DNA from: Rhodobacter xanthinilyticus
GTDB taxonomy: Bacteria > Pseudomonadota > Alphaproteobacteria > Rhodobacterales > Rhodobacteraceae
Reading direction: 5' to 3'
DNA: 64,000 bases
Assembly (NCBI RefSeq): GCF_001856665.1
Contig: NZ_CP017781.1
Span: 1,328,501 to 1,392,500 of the forward strand
Shown here one piece after another: positions 37,424 through 46,124 of this stretch (within the stretch, counting starts at the first letter, position 1; each line of letters starts with the position of its first letter). Made by a program: the position numbers and the translations under genes. The notes under the pieces were generated by a model, which ran no database searches, was not told the origin of the DNA, and was given only the letters and a program-made list of their open reading frames with translations.

Positions 37424-38091
37424 ATTTCGTCGCTTACGCAGATCGTGAGATGATGATGCTGGCGCTGGCCGACCGCATCGCGGGCGAGCTGCGTCAGGCG
37501 CTGGAGGGCGAGGGGCGGGTCACGCTCTCGGTGCCGGGGGGCACGACGCCCGGGCCGGTCTTCGATATCCTCTCGGGGGTCGAGCTCGACTGGGCGCGGG
37601 TCGATGTGCTGCTCAACGACGAGCGCTGGGTGCCCGAGACGAGCCCGCGCTCGAACACCGCGCTCGTGCGCGCGCGGCTTTTGCAAGGCCCGGCGGCGGC
37701 GGCGCATCTGGTGCCGCTCCATGCGCCGACCGAGGCGCCCGAGGCGGCGCTCGGCGCGCTTGCCGAAGGGGTGCGCGCCGTGCTGCCGATCCGCGTCCTG
37801 CTCCTTGGCATGGGCGAGGACATGCACACCGCCTCGCTTTTCCCGGGCGCCGACCGGCTCGCCGAGGCGCTCGCCCCCGAGGCGCCGCCGTTGATGGCGC
37901 TGCGCGCCGAGGCCGCCGGCGAGCCGCGCATCACCCTCACCGCGCCGGTTTTGCGCGACGCGATGCATTGCCACATCCTGATCACCGGTGCGGCCAAGCG
38001 CGCCGCCCTTGACCGCGCCGCGAAACTGTCCGAGGCAGAGGCACCTGTTTCGGTCGTGCTGAAGACCGCCACCATCCATTGGGCCCCGTGA
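37420..38091 (+). CDS. pgl: 6-phosphogluconolactonase
   Basis: Hydrolyses 6-phosphogluconolactone. 223 residues, DevB/SOL type. Motifs include [31 protein letters not shown] and [18 protein letters not shown] (active-site His in MHTASLF). Start overlaps zwf (ATGA) and the stop shares one base with the pgi start, so zwf-pgl-pgi is one coupled unit. Confidence 0.95.
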   Translation: MNFVAYADREMMMLALADRIAGELRQALEGEGRVTLSVPGGTTPGPVFDILSGVELDWARVDVLLNDERWVPETSPRSNTALVRARLLQGPAAAAHLVPLHAPTEAPEAALGALAEGVRAVLPIRVLLLGMGEDMHTASLFPGADRLAEALAPEAPPLMALRAEAAGEPRITLTAPVLRDAMHCHILITGAAKRAALDRAAKLSEAEAPVSVVLKTATIHWAP

Positions 38092-39701
38092 TGAACCGCT
38101 TTTCCGACCTGCTTGCCTATGCCGAGACCGTCAAATCGCGGCCGATTTTGCGATTGTTCGAAAATGACAAGCGCCCCGCCGAGTTCAGCGCGAGCTGCGG
38201 CGAGATTTTGTTCGATTTCTCCAAGACCAATATCGACGCCGAGGCGCTGCGGCGGCTCGTCGCGCTCGCCGAAAGCGCCGGTGTGGCGGCAAAACGCGAG
38301 GCGATGTTCGGCGGCGCGAAGATCAACGAGACCGAGGGGCGCGCGGTCTTGCACACCGCCTGGCGCAACCCGGGCGAGACCGTCGTGGTCGATGGCGAGG
38401 ATGTGATGCCCGCGCTGCGCGCCACGCTCGCGCGGATGCGGGTCTTTGCCGAAGCGGTGCGCGCGGGGCGCTATACCGGCCAGGGCGGGGCGATCACTGA
38501 TGTGGTCAATATCGGCATCGGTGGCTCCGATCTCGGGCCGGCGATGGCCACGCTCGCGATGGCGCCCTATCACGACGGGCCGCGCTGCCATTTCGTCTCG
38601 AACGTCGATGGCGCGCATATCCACGACACGCTGAAGGGGCTGAACCCGCAAACGACGCTGGTGATCGTCGCCTCGAAGACCTTCACCACGATCGAGACGA
38701 TGACCAATGCCGAGACCGCGCGGGCCTGGATGGCGCGCGAGGTTGCCGACCCGGCCGCGCAATTCGCCGCGATCTCCTCGGCGGTGGACAAGACGGCGGC
38801 CTTCGGGATCGACGCGAGCCGGGTCTTCGGCTTCGAGGATTGGGTCGGCGGACGCTATTCGGTCTGGTCGCCGATCGGGCTGAGCCTGATGCTCGCGATC
38901 GGCGCCGAGCGGTTCGACGCCTTCCACGCGGGCGCCGCCGCGATGGACGCGCATTTCCGCGAGACGCCGTTTGCCGAGAACCTGCCGGTTCTGCTCGCCC
39001 TCGTGGGCATCTGGCACAACCAGATCCTCGGCCATGCGACGCGGGCGGTTTTGCCCTATGATCAACGGCTTGCGCGGCTTCCGGCCTATCTGCAACAGCT
39101 CGAGATGGAGAGCAACGGCAAGCGGGTGAGCATGGACGGCACGGAGCTTGGGTATAATTCCGGCCCGGTCGTCTGGGGCGAGCCCGGCACCAACGGCCAG
39201 CACGCCTTCTACCAGCTGATCCACCAAGGCACGCGGGTGATCCCGTGCGAATTCCTGGTCGCCGCGCGCGGCCATGAGGGCGATCTCGCGCATCAACACC
39301 TGCTGCTCGTCGCCAATTGCCTCGCGCAGTCGGAGGCGCTCCTGCGCGGCCGCTCGCTCGAGGAAGCCACGGAAATCCTGCGCAAAAAGGGCCTCACCGG
39401 GCCTGAGCTCGAACGTCAGGCACGCCACCGCGTGTTCCCCGGAAATCGGCCCTCGACCACGCTCCTCTACCCGATGCTGACGCCTGAAACGCTCGGCGCG
39501 ATCATCGCCCTTTACGAGCATCGCGTGTTTGTCGAAGGCGTGATCCTCGGGATCAACAGCTTCGACCAATGGGGGGTGGAGCTCGGCAAGGAGCTCGCGC
39601 TTGCGCTCGCCCCGGTGCTCGAGGGCACGGCACAGGGCGAAGGCAAGGATGGCTCGACCCGTGCCTTGGCCGCGCGGATCCGGATGCTGCGCGGGATCTG
39701 A
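38091..39701 (+). CDS. pgi: Glucose-6-phosphate isomerase
   Basis: Interconverts glucose-6-phosphate and fructose-6-phosphate. 536 residues. It shows [48 protein letters not shown] (catalytic His) and the C-terminal [13 protein letters not shown] with the catalytic Lys. In an organism using the Entner-Doudoroff route its role is to let fructose-6-phosphate enter through zwf and edd, or the reverse. ATG 38091 shares its A with the pgl stop. Confidence 0.96.
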   Translation: MNRFSDLLAYAETVKSRPILRLFENDKRPAEFSASCGEILFDFSKTNIDAEALRRLVALAESAGVAAKREAMFGGAKINETEGRAVLHTAWRNPGETVVVDGEDVMPALRATLARMRVFAEAVRAGRYTGQGGAITDVVNIGIGGSDLGPAMATLAMAPYHDGPRCHFVSNVDGAHIHDTLKGLNPQTTLVIVASKTFTTIETMTNAETARAWMAREVADPAAQFAAISSAVDKTAAFGIDASRVFGFEDWVGGRYSVWSPIGLSLMLAIGAERFDAFHAGAAAMDAHFRETPFAENLPVLLALVGIWHNQILGHATRAVLPYDQRLARLPAYLQQLEMESNGKRVSMDGTELGYNSGPVVWGEPGTNGQHAFYQLIHQGTRVIPCEFLVAARGHEGDLAHQHLLLVANCLAQSEALLRGRSLEEATEILRKKGLTGPELERQARHRVFPGNRPSTTLLYPMLTPETLGAIIALYEHRVFVEGVILGINSFDQWGVELGKELALALAPVLEGTAQGEGKDGSTRALAARIRMLRGI

Positions 39702-39708
39702 GCGCGAA

Positions 39709-39730
39709 GGGGGCGCTGCCCCCGGACCCC
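39709..39730 (+). repeat. GC-rich hairpin after pgi (GC core of class B repeat)
   Basis: GGGGGCGCTGCCCCCGGACC and two C, 7 bases after the pgi stop. The same GC core, with the GGACCCC tail, starts the class B repeats at 52327 and 59641, but here the GGGATATTT arm is missing. Could serve as a factor-independent pause; no T-run follows. Confidence 0.55.
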
Positions 39731-39747
39731 CGGCGCGTCTCAGGGGC

Positions 39748-40968
39748 TCAGCGCGTCTCTTTCGGGCGCAGCACCAGCCAGACGAGCGCCCCGCCCGCCA
39801 GCGTCAGGAACGGTAGCATCGCGAGGTTGACCGCCTGCCAGCCGGCCTGCGGGTCGCCTGCGGTCGCGCAATTCATCAGGCTGCCGGAGCTGAGCGAGGC
39901 CAGAAACACGCCGCCGAAGACGACGAAATCGTTCATCCCCTGCACATGGCCGCGCTCCTCGGGGCTATGCGCCGAAGCGAGCATCGCGGTCGAGCCGATG
40001 AAGCCGAAGTTCCAGCCAAGGCCGAGAAGCACCAGCGCGAGGTAGAATTTCTCGAGTTCGACCCCGGTCATCGCCACCGCGCCCGAGGCGGCGAGGATCA
40101 CGAGCCCGAGGCCCACGATCACCTCACGGCCGAATCGCGCGATCAGGTGGCCGGTGAAGAACGAGGGCAGATACATCGCCAGAACGTGAGCCGAGACGAT
40201 ATTGGCCGCATCGCCCGCCTCGAAGCCGCAGCCCACCACCGCGAGCGGCGTCGAGGTCATCACCAGGTTCATCAGCGCGTAGGAGACCATGCCGCAGATC
40301 ATCGCGACCGCGATCACCGGGTCTTTCAGGAGCGCGCGGCGCGAGCGGCCCGGATGCGCCGCGCCTTTCGCGCGCCGCCCCGGCGCGGGGATCTTGAGGA
40401 AGGCAAAGAGGAGCGGCCCCAGAAGGTTGATCCCGACGATCGCGAGGTAGGTCGCCATGAACGGCACCACCATCGCCTGCGCGGTCAGTTTGACGAGTTG
40501 CGGGCCGATGATCGCCGCGGCCAGCCCGCCCGCCATCACATAGGAGATCGCCTTGGGCTGAAACTCGGCGCCCACGCCATCGGTCGCGGCAAAGCGGTAA
40601 AAACCCTGCGCGGACATATAGATACCGGTCAGGAACGAGCCCGCCATGAAGAGCGGAAACGACCCGATATAGAGCGCGCGCGCCGCGATCGCGGCGCCGG
40701 TCGCGCCGGCAAAGGTGGCGAGGATGAAGCCCGCGCGGCGCCCGTAGGCGGCCATGAATTCCGACATTGGCTGCGCCGAGAGCACCGAGCCCAGCACGAT
40801 CAGCGAGAGCGGCAGTGTCGACCAGCAGGGGTTCGGCGCGAGAGATTGCCCCGCGAGCCCCCCCACGGTGAAGATCATCGACATCTGCGCGCCGAGAAGC
40901 GCTTGCGCCAGCACAAGCACCGAAACGTTGCGCCATTGATTGGCGGGGGGGAGGAGGGGCGTGGTCAT
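39748..40968 (-). CDS. Major facilitator superfamily transporter
   Basis: A 406-residue inner-membrane transporter with about 12 hydrophobic segments. It has VLAQALLGAQMSMIFTVGGLAG at the start, a loop motif resembling AAYGRRAGFILATF between TM2 and TM3, a basic central loop (KIPAPGRRAKGAAHPGRSRRAL) and FFTGHLIARFGREVIVGLGL in the second half. Substrate unknown; no neighbouring gene gives a clue. ATG 40968 is used, with a weak ribosome binding site; longer frames upstream run into the glycosylase region on the other strand. Confidence 0.85.
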   Translation of the reverse strand: MTTPLLPPANQWRNVSVLVLAQALLGAQMSMIFTVGGLAGQSLAPNPCWSTLPLSLIVLGSVLSAQPMSEFMAAYGRRAGFILATFAGATGAAIAARALYIGSFPLFMAGSFLTGIYMSAQGFYRFAATDGVGAEFQPKAISYVMAGGLAAAIIGPQLVKLTAQAMVVPFMATYLAIVGINLLGPLLFAFLKIPAPGRRAKGAAHPGRSRRALLKDPVIAVAMICGMVSYALMNLVMTSTPLAVVGCGFEAGDAANIVSAHVLAMYLPSFFTGHLIARFGREVIVGLGLVILAASGAVAMTGVELEKFYLALVLLGLGWNFGFIGSTAMLASAHSPEERGHVQGMNDFVVFGGVFLASLSSGSLMNCATAGDPQAGWQAVNLAMLPFLTLAGGALVWLVLRPKETR

Positions 40969-41032
40969 CGCAAAGGCGTAGCGGGCGGCGGGGGGGCTGG
41001 CAAGAGGGCGCGGCTTGGGGCAGGGTGGGCGC

Positions 41033-41665
41033 ATGGTTGGACGGATCATCACCTCTGAGGACGATATCGCCGAGGGCGCGGCCTGGCTCGCGGCGCGTGA
41101 GCCGGCGTTTGTGCGCGCGATGGAGGCGACGGGGCCTTGGCCGCTGCGCCGGCGCGCGGATGGGTTCGAGGCGCTGCGCGATGCGATCATCGGCCAGCAG
41201 GTCTCGGTCGCGGCGGCGACTGCGATCCGCGGGCGGGTTCTGGGCGCGGGCTTCGGTGCGGCCGCGGCCTTGGCCGAGGCGGGCGAGGAGGAGCTGCGCG
41301 CCTGCGGCCTCTCGCGGCAAAAGGTCAAATATCTTCAGGCGCTTGCGCGTTCGGGGGTGGATTTCGACGGGCTGCGGGGCCTCTCCGATGAGGCGGTGAT
41401 CGCGCAGCTTCTGCCGCTGCCGGGTATCGGGCGCTGGACGGTCGAGATGTATCTGATCTTCGCGCTCGGCCGGGCCGATGTCTTTGCGGTGGATGATCTG
41501 GCGCTCGCCGAAGGGGCGCGGTTGCTTCTGGGCCTTGAGGCGCGGCCAAAACGACGTGAATTCAACGCCTTGTCTGCCGAGTGGTCGCCCTGGCGGGCGG
41601 TTGCGGCGCGCGGACTTTGGGCCTATTACGCCTATTGCAAGCAACGCGAGGGAGTGGCGCCATGA
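41033..41665 (+). CDS. DNA-3-methyladenine glycosylase (AlkA-like, HhH-GPD)
   Basis: Base-excision repair enzyme that removes alkylated bases. 210 residues. The helix-hairpin-helix is PLPGIGRWTVEMYLIFAL, followed by the catalytic Asp in ADVFAVDDLALAEG; AIIGQQVSVAAATAI is the family motif near residue 54. It lacks the long N-terminal domain of E. coli AlkA, as is usual for the short form. Its stop overlaps the ATG of the esterase gene (ATGA). Confidence 0.9.
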   Translation: MVGRIITSEDDIAEGAAWLAAREPAFVRAMEATGPWPLRRRADGFEALRDAIIGQQVSVAAATAIRGRVLGAGFGAAAALAEAGEEELRACGLSRQKVKYLQALARSGVDFDGLRGLSDEAVIAQLLPLPGIGRWTVEMYLIFALGRADVFAVDDLALAEGARLLLGLEARPKRREFNALSAEWSPWRAVAARGLWAYYAYCKQREGVAP

Positions 41666-42324
41666 CGCGCGAATTGAAGACCGGGCGCGCGGCGCCGAAA
41701 TCGGGCCGGGTGAAATCGGCGGTGGTGTTCCTTCATGGCTATGGCGCCGACGGGGCCGATCTGCTGGGGCTGGCCGAGCCGCTCGCGCCGCATCTGCCCG
41801 ATACGCTGTTTCTGGCCCCCGATGCGCCCGAGCGCTGCGTCGGCACGCCCTTCGGGCGGCAGTGGTTCCCGATCCCGTGGCTCGACGGCTCGAGCGAGGA
41901 GGCGGCGGCGGCGGGGCTTGCGGCCTCGGCGGCCGATCTTGACGCCTTCCTCGACAAACTGCTTGAAGATGAGGGGCTAACCCCTTCGCAGATCGCGCTT
42001 TTCGGGTTCTCGCAAGGGACGATGATGTCGCTCCACGTGGCGCCGCGCCGGGCCGCGCCGGTGGCCGGGGTGGTGGCGTTCTCGGGCCGGTTGCTGCGCC
42101 CCGAGGCGCTGGCGGCCGAGGCGGTCTCGAAGCCGCCGGTGCTCCTCGTCCATGGCGATGCCGACCCGGTCGTGCCCTTCGCCGACATGGGCCTCGCGGG
42201 CGATGCGCTCGTTGCGGCGGGGTTCGAGACCTATGCCCATGTGATGCCCGGTACCGGCCATGGCATCGCGCCTGACGGGCTCTCGGTCGCGCTCTCCTTC
42301 CTCAAGGACAAGCTCCCCGGCTGA
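41662..42324 (+). CDS. Alpha/beta hydrolase, carboxylesterase/phospholipase type
   Basis: 220 residues, alpha/beta hydrolase of the bacterial acyl-protein thioesterase/carboxylesterase family. Triad: Ser in LFGFSQGTMM (about 111), Asp in VHGDADPVVPF (about 168) and His in MPGTGHGI (about 199). HGYGADGADL forms the oxyanion region. Natural substrate unknown. Overlaps the glycosylase stop by 4 bases, so the two are cotranscribed. Confidence 0.9.
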   Translation: MTRELKTGRAAPKSGRVKSAVVFLHGYGADGADLLGLAEPLAPHLPDTLFLAPDAPERCVGTPFGRQWFPIPWLDGSSEEAAAAGLAASAADLDAFLDKLLEDEGLTPSQIALFGFSQGTMMSLHVAPRRAAPVAGVVAFSGRLLRPEALAAEAVSKPPVLLVHGDADPVVPFADMGLAGDALVAAGFETYAHVMPGTGHGIAPDGLSVALSFLKDKLPG

Positions 42325-42393
42325 TCCGTCACGCCCCTGTCACCTGCCTGTGCGATCCATGCTGCAGGGCAGAAATTTCGCAGATGGCGAGGC

Positions 42394-42421
42394 TTGCCAG
42401 ATGCGAAACGCCATATATAGT
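42394..42421 (+). promoter_or_regulatory. Putative promoter of the HNH gene
   Basis: TTGCCA (42394-42399), a 16-base spacer and TATAGT (42416-42421) within an A/T-rich CATATATAG, about 70 bases before ATG 42492. Confidence 0.4.
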
Positions 42422-42491
42422 TGATCTATCGGCAGGGGCGGTTCCCCGCCCTTGGCGACCGGACGGGCGACAGGGCGAGGATGGAGTCACC

Positions 42492-43091
42492 ATGCTGGAC
42501 CACGGCGACAGGGACGAGTTTCGAACGCAGTTCGTGCGCGAGCCATTGGCGCTCAGGCGCTTTCCGGCCTTGGTGCTCAACGCTGATTACCGGCCGCTGA
42601 GCTACTATCCGCTCTCACTTTGGCCCTGGCAGGAGGCGATCAAGGCGGTCTGCCTCGACCGGGTCACGATCCTCGCCGAATATGACGAGGTGGTGCGCTC
42701 GCAGAAGGAGGCGATACGGATCCCCTCCGTCGTGGTGCTCAAGGAATTTGTCCGACCCCAGAAGCGCGTGGCCTTCACGCGCTTCAATCTTTTTCTAAGG
42801 GACGGATTTTGTTGCCAATATTGCGGCTCGAAGAGCGATCTGACCTTTGATCACGTGGTCCCGCGCTCGCGCGGCGGGGTGACGAGCTGGGAAAATGTCG
42901 TGGCCGCCTGCGCGCCGTGCAACCTGAAAAAGGCCAACAAGCCGCTCAAGGCCTCGGGGCTGCGGCTGCGCCGCGCGCCCGCCGCGCCGAGCCCGGAGGA
43001 GATGCATCAGGCCGGGCGCCGCTTCCCGCCGGGGCACCTGCATGAAAGCTGGATCGACTTTCTCTATTGGGATGCCGAGCTCGAGGCCTGA
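42492..43091 (+). CDS. HNH endonuclease family protein
   Basis: 199 residues. Residues 1-95 form a conserved N-terminal region (LVLNADYRPLSYYPLSLWPW). The nuclease domain has Cys108-x2-Cys111, the DHVVPRSRGG (Asp120-His121) metal motif, Asn135 and Cys140-x2-Cys143-Asn144, so both zinc ligands and HNH residues are present. This chromosomal HNH type is found singly in most alphaproteobacteria with no restriction partner. GGAG 5 bases before ATG 42492 sets the start. Its last 28 bases overlap the DUF2254 gene tail to tail. Confidence 0.87.
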   Translation: MLDHGDRDEFRTQFVREPLALRRFPALVLNADYRPLSYYPLSLWPWQEAIKAVCLDRVTILAEYDEVVRSQKEAIRIPSVVVLKEFVRPQKRVAFTRFNLFLRDGFCCQYCGSKSDLTFDHVVPRSRGGVTSWENVVAACAPCNLKKANKPLKASGLRLRRAPAAPSPEEMHQAGRRFPPGHLHESWIDFLYWDAELEA

Positions 43092-44362
43092 GCGCCGAGG
43101 CTCTCGATTTCGGCCGCGAGCCGCGCCCGATCTGCCGCGATCGGCAGCGCCGCCTCAGCGCGCGCCGCGGCGAGCGCGGCCTGCGCCTGCGCCGCCGCGC
43201 GGAAGCCCGCCGGCCCGAGCCGGGCGAGCCCCGCGAGCACCTTTTGCAGCCGCAGTTGCACCTCGATCATCCCCGCCCCGTCGCGCGCGATCAGCATGAA
43301 CGCGTCCTCGAGCAGGTCGGCATCGCAGAGCGCGGGCACATGCAGCCGCGGATAACACGGGGCAGGGGCCTCGGCGCGCGCCTGCCCCGCCCCCCAAAGC
43401 GCCATCAGCCGCGCACCGCGCCCGATCACGTCGATCGCGGTGCCCATGTCATTCACCGCCGGCGAGAGCGCGCGCGAGGCGATCTCGCTGAGCACGGCGA
43501 GGCCAAAGCGCGGATCCTGGTCGAAATTGCGCAGATCGCCGAGGCTGAAGGCCGCGCGGATCTCCCGGGCGAGCCCCTCCTCCACGCCGGCGGGCAGCCA
43601 GGCGAGAAGGTCATCCTCGGCGAGGAAGGCGCCGGGGTTGTGGAGGATGAAAACCTCTTGCCCTGCGGCATCGGCGCAGGCGGAAAGAGACGGCATATCA
43701 ATATGTTGCAGGTATCCCACCGCGCCCGCACGGATCAGATGCGCGCCCGCGGGCGGCGCCTTTTGCACCGCGCCGAGCGCCACGCCGCCAAGCCAGGGCT
43801 CGGCCACCCGCGCCTCGATCGCGGCGCGCGCCACCGCCTCGACGCGCCGCGTGGTCTCGCCCACCCGGCCGAGCTTGGTCAGGTAATCGATCCAGCGCAC
43901 CAGCATCCCCACCAGCAGCACCACGACCCCCACCGTCACCGCAAAGAGCACGAGCCGCCCGCTCGGCCCATAGGCGCCGGTTTTCAGCACGATCAGGCTG
44001 ACGATCGAGAACAGGAACGAGCCGAGGAAGGTCGAGAGCACATTTTGCGAGATCCGGTCCTCGATCAGGAGCCGGGTGGTGCGGGGGGTGACGTTGCTCG
44101 TGGCCGCCGCATAGGCCGCGGTCATCGTCGAGAGCGAGAAGGTGGTGACCGCGAGCATGCTCGAGGCGATGATGTCGAGCAGGCTGCTGATCGCCTCGGC
44201 CGAGATCAGATCGGGCGGCTCGAAGGGCAGGAATCGCTCCGCCCCCACCGCGGCGAGCGCGCTCGCCCCGCCCAGAGCCGCGAAAAACGCGGCCCGCACC
44301 CAGAGTTTGCGCAGGAGCTGTGCGAGCCGCCACCGCCAGCGCGGCATGTCGGCCGCCGCCAT
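43064..44362 (-). CDS. DUF2254 family membrane protein
   Basis: 432 residues, unknown function. Four hydrophobic segments in the first 160 residues (AAFFAALGGASALAAVGA; SSLLDIIASSMLAVTTFSLS; VLSTFLGSFLFSIVSLIVL; RLVLFAVTVGVVVLLVGML) are followed by a soluble domain. The SRALSPAVNDMGTAIDVIGR motif near residue 300 is the DUF2254 hallmark. C-terminus is helical and Ala-rich and ends within the convergent HNH gene. The DUF1638 gene is 2 bases upstream in the same direction. Confidence 0.87.
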   Translation of the reverse strand: MAAADMPRWRWRLAQLLRKLWVRAAFFAALGGASALAAVGAERFLPFEPPDLISAEAISSLLDIIASSMLAVTTFSLSTMTAAYAAATSNVTPRTTRLLIEDRISQNVLSTFLGSFLFSIVSLIVLKTGAYGPSGRLVLFAVTVGVVVLLVGMLVRWIDYLTKLGRVGETTRRVEAVARAAIEARVAEPWLGGVALGAVQKAPPAGAHLIRAGAVGYLQHIDMPSLSACADAAGQEVFILHNPGAFLAEDDLLAWLPAGVEEGLAREIRAAFSLGDLRNFDQDPRFGLAVLSEIASRALSPAVNDMGTAIDVIGRGARLMALWGAGQARAEAPAPCYPRLHVPALCDADLLEDAFMLIARDGAGMIEVQLRLQKVLAGLARLGPAGFRAAAQAQAALAAARAEAALPIAADRARLAAEIESLGAQASSSASQ

Positions 44363-44364
44363 CC

Positions 44365-44994
44365 TCAGGCCCCGGCGAGCGCGGCGGCGAGATCGCCATA
44401 GCCGGTGAAGCGCCGCTCATAGCCGAGGCCAAGCCGCCGCGCGGCCTCTTCGGCCTTGGCGTCGAGCGCGGGGTCGTCGGTCTGTGCGAGATAGACGAGC
44501 TTTTCGTAATTGCCGAACATCACCGGCACGAGCTCGGGGTAGCGGTCAAAGCCCATCGCCTTCCAGACGAAAGCGTCGAACTGCCGGGTCAGGAAATCGG
44601 TCAGGTAAAAGGCGGTGATTTCGCTTTCGGCATGGGCGGCGAAAGCCTCGTTCCCTTCAAAAAACGAATAACAATGCGGGCCCTCGACCATTTCGACGCC
44701 GAGTTCCTTGCACTTTTCCAACAATTGCCCGCCGGTGCCGCAATCGGCATAGACGACGAAGATGCGCGCGTATTCGGCACGGTAGCGCGCCACCGCCTCG
44801 GCCACCGCCGCGGGGATCTTCTCGGGATAGAGATGCAGATTTGCCGGCAGGCAGGTCAGATCGAGATGATCCCAGCCATTGGCGCGTTTGAGCGCGAGGA
44901 TCTCATGGGCGAGCGCCCCGCAGGCCAGAAGCAGAACCCGCCCCGCGCCCGCGGGCGCCAGCCCGCTCTCGCTCAGATCGGCGTCGGAAATCAT
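44365..44994 (-). CDS. DUF1638 family protein
   Basis: 209 residues. Conserved family features are LLLACGALAHEILAL, LTCLPANLHLYPEKIP, VYADCGTGGQLLE (a cysteine in each) and HCYSFFEGNEAF. DUF1638 proteins lie beside corrinoid-dependent methyltransferase genes in many bacteria and archaea; exact role unproven. ATG 44994 overlaps the stop of the 52-residue membrane-protein gene (ATGA at 44991-44994). It lies downstream of the corrinoid-protein gene, consistent with a helper role there. Confidence 0.85.
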   Translation of the reverse strand: MISDADLSESGLAPAGAGRVLLLACGALAHEILALKRANGWDHLDLTCLPANLHLYPEKIPAAVAEAVARYRAEYARIFVVYADCGTGGQLLEKCKELGVEMVEGPHCYSFFEGNEAFAAHAESEITAFYLTDFLTRQFDAFVWKAMGFDRYPELVPVMFGNYEKLVYLAQTDDPALDAKAEEAARRLGLGYERRFTGYGDLAAALAGA

Positions 44995-45149
44995 TCGACC
45001 CGCGCGGCGAGCCGCGCCACCCCGGCCGCGATCAGCGCCACCATCCCCAGCATCGCAAGCGACACCCCCACCGAGGCCGCAAACCACAGCGTCAGCCCGG
45101 CGGCGAGAATGGTGATACAGATCAGCGCGAGAAAATGCGGCAGCGGCAT
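44991..45149 (-). CDS. 52-residue membrane protein of the corrinoid cluster
   Basis: MPLPHFLALICITILAAGLT begins a protein of two hydrophobic segments (FLALICITILAAGLTLWFAAS and LAMLGMVALIAAGVARLA). GGAGG sits 7 bases before ATG 45149. It overlaps the DUF1638 start by 4 bases, and a matching small membrane gene sits at this place in other Rhodobacterales. Function unknown. An ATG at 45173 is in frame but lacks the ribosome binding site. Confidence 0.7.
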   Translation of the reverse strand: MPLPHFLALICITILAAGLTLWFAASVGVSLAMLGMVALIAAGVARLAARVE

Positions 45150-45256
45150 CGGTCGTCCTCCCTCTCGCCTCAATATGGGACGGCTGGCGCGGAATAAAAA
45201 GGCCCCGATGCGCGATCGGGGCCAAATTAGCGATCACATTCGCGGGCTTGCGCCGC

Positions 45257-45952
45257 TCAGCCCATCTGGTTGTGGCGCCGCGCGATCATCTGTTTCGCGG
45301 TCTCGACCGCCACCGCCGCATCGCGGCAATAGGCATCGGCGCCGATCGCCCGGCCGAACTCCTCGTTCAGCGGCGCGCCGCCGACCAGCACGAGATATTT
45401 GTCGCGCAGGCCCTGTTCCTTCAGCGTGTCGATGACGACCTTCATATAGGGCATCGTCGTGGTCAGAAGCGCCGACATCCCGATGATATCCGCGCCCTCT
45501 TTCTCGGCGGTCTCGATGTAATTCTCGACCGGGTTGTTGATCCCCAGATCGACGATCTCGAAGCCCGCGCCCTCCATCATCATCGCGACGAGGTTCTTGC
45601 CGATATCGTGGATGTCGCCCTTGACGGTGCCGATCACCATCTTGCCCATCCGCGGCGCGCCGGTTTCCGCCAGAAGCGGCTTGAGGATCGCCATGCCGCC
45701 CTTCATCGCATTCGCGGCGAGCAGCACTTCCGGCACGAACAGGATCCCGTCGCGGAAGTCGGCGCCGACGATGGTCATCCCGGCGACGAGCGCCTTGGTC
45801 AGGATGTCATAGGGCGTCCAGCCGCGCTCGAGCAAGATTCTGACCGCCTCTTCGATCTCTTCCTTGAGACCGTCATAGAGGTCGTCCATCATCTGGAGCG
45901 TGAGTTCCTCGTCGTCGAGTTCCGAGAGGATGATATCGTCGTCACCGGCCAT
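45257..45952 (-). CDS. Corrinoid (B12-binding) protein of a split methionine synthase
   Basis: 231 residues made of a MetH-type cap domain (residues about 10-98) and a B12-binding Rossmann domain (about 102-225). The cobalt-ligand motif is GDIHDIG (Asp113, His115, Gly118), then SALLTTTMPYMK and VGGAPLN at 191-196, all as in MetH and MtbC/MtmC proteins. It shuttles a methyl group on cobalamin. The homocysteine methyltransferase domain is a separate gene at 47329, so this fits the split MetH described in Phaeobacter inhibens. A role in methylamine or betaine metabolism is the alternative. Confidence 0.88.
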   Translation of the reverse strand: MAGDDDIILSELDDEELTLQMMDDLYDGLKEEIEEAVRILLERGWTPYDILTKALVAGMTIVGADFRDGILFVPEVLLAANAMKGGMAILKPLLAETGAPRMGKMVIGTVKGDIHDIGKNLVAMMMEGAGFEIVDLGINNPVENYIETAEKEGADIIGMSALLTTTMPYMKVVIDTLKEQGLRDKYLVLVGGAPLNEEFGRAIGADAYCRDAAVAVETAKQMIARRHNQMG

Positions 45953-46124
45953 GCTGCGGTCTCCTGATCGCTGTCTTACGTTGGTAATGCGGGCAAAGGG
46001 CCCGAAAGGCTAGGCAAAATCCGACATGCGCAACGTCGGCTCCGACACGCGGGGGGGCGAGGGGGCGAAAAGGCGCGCGAATCCTCTGGCGTGAGTTCTC
46101 ATTTCGTTCTAATTTTGCCGCATC

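Noticed and set aside
42492..43091. Restriction-modification or phage HNH nuclease
   Set aside because: No methylase, terminase or phage gene nearby; sequence is the chromosomal HNH type with ordinary codon use.
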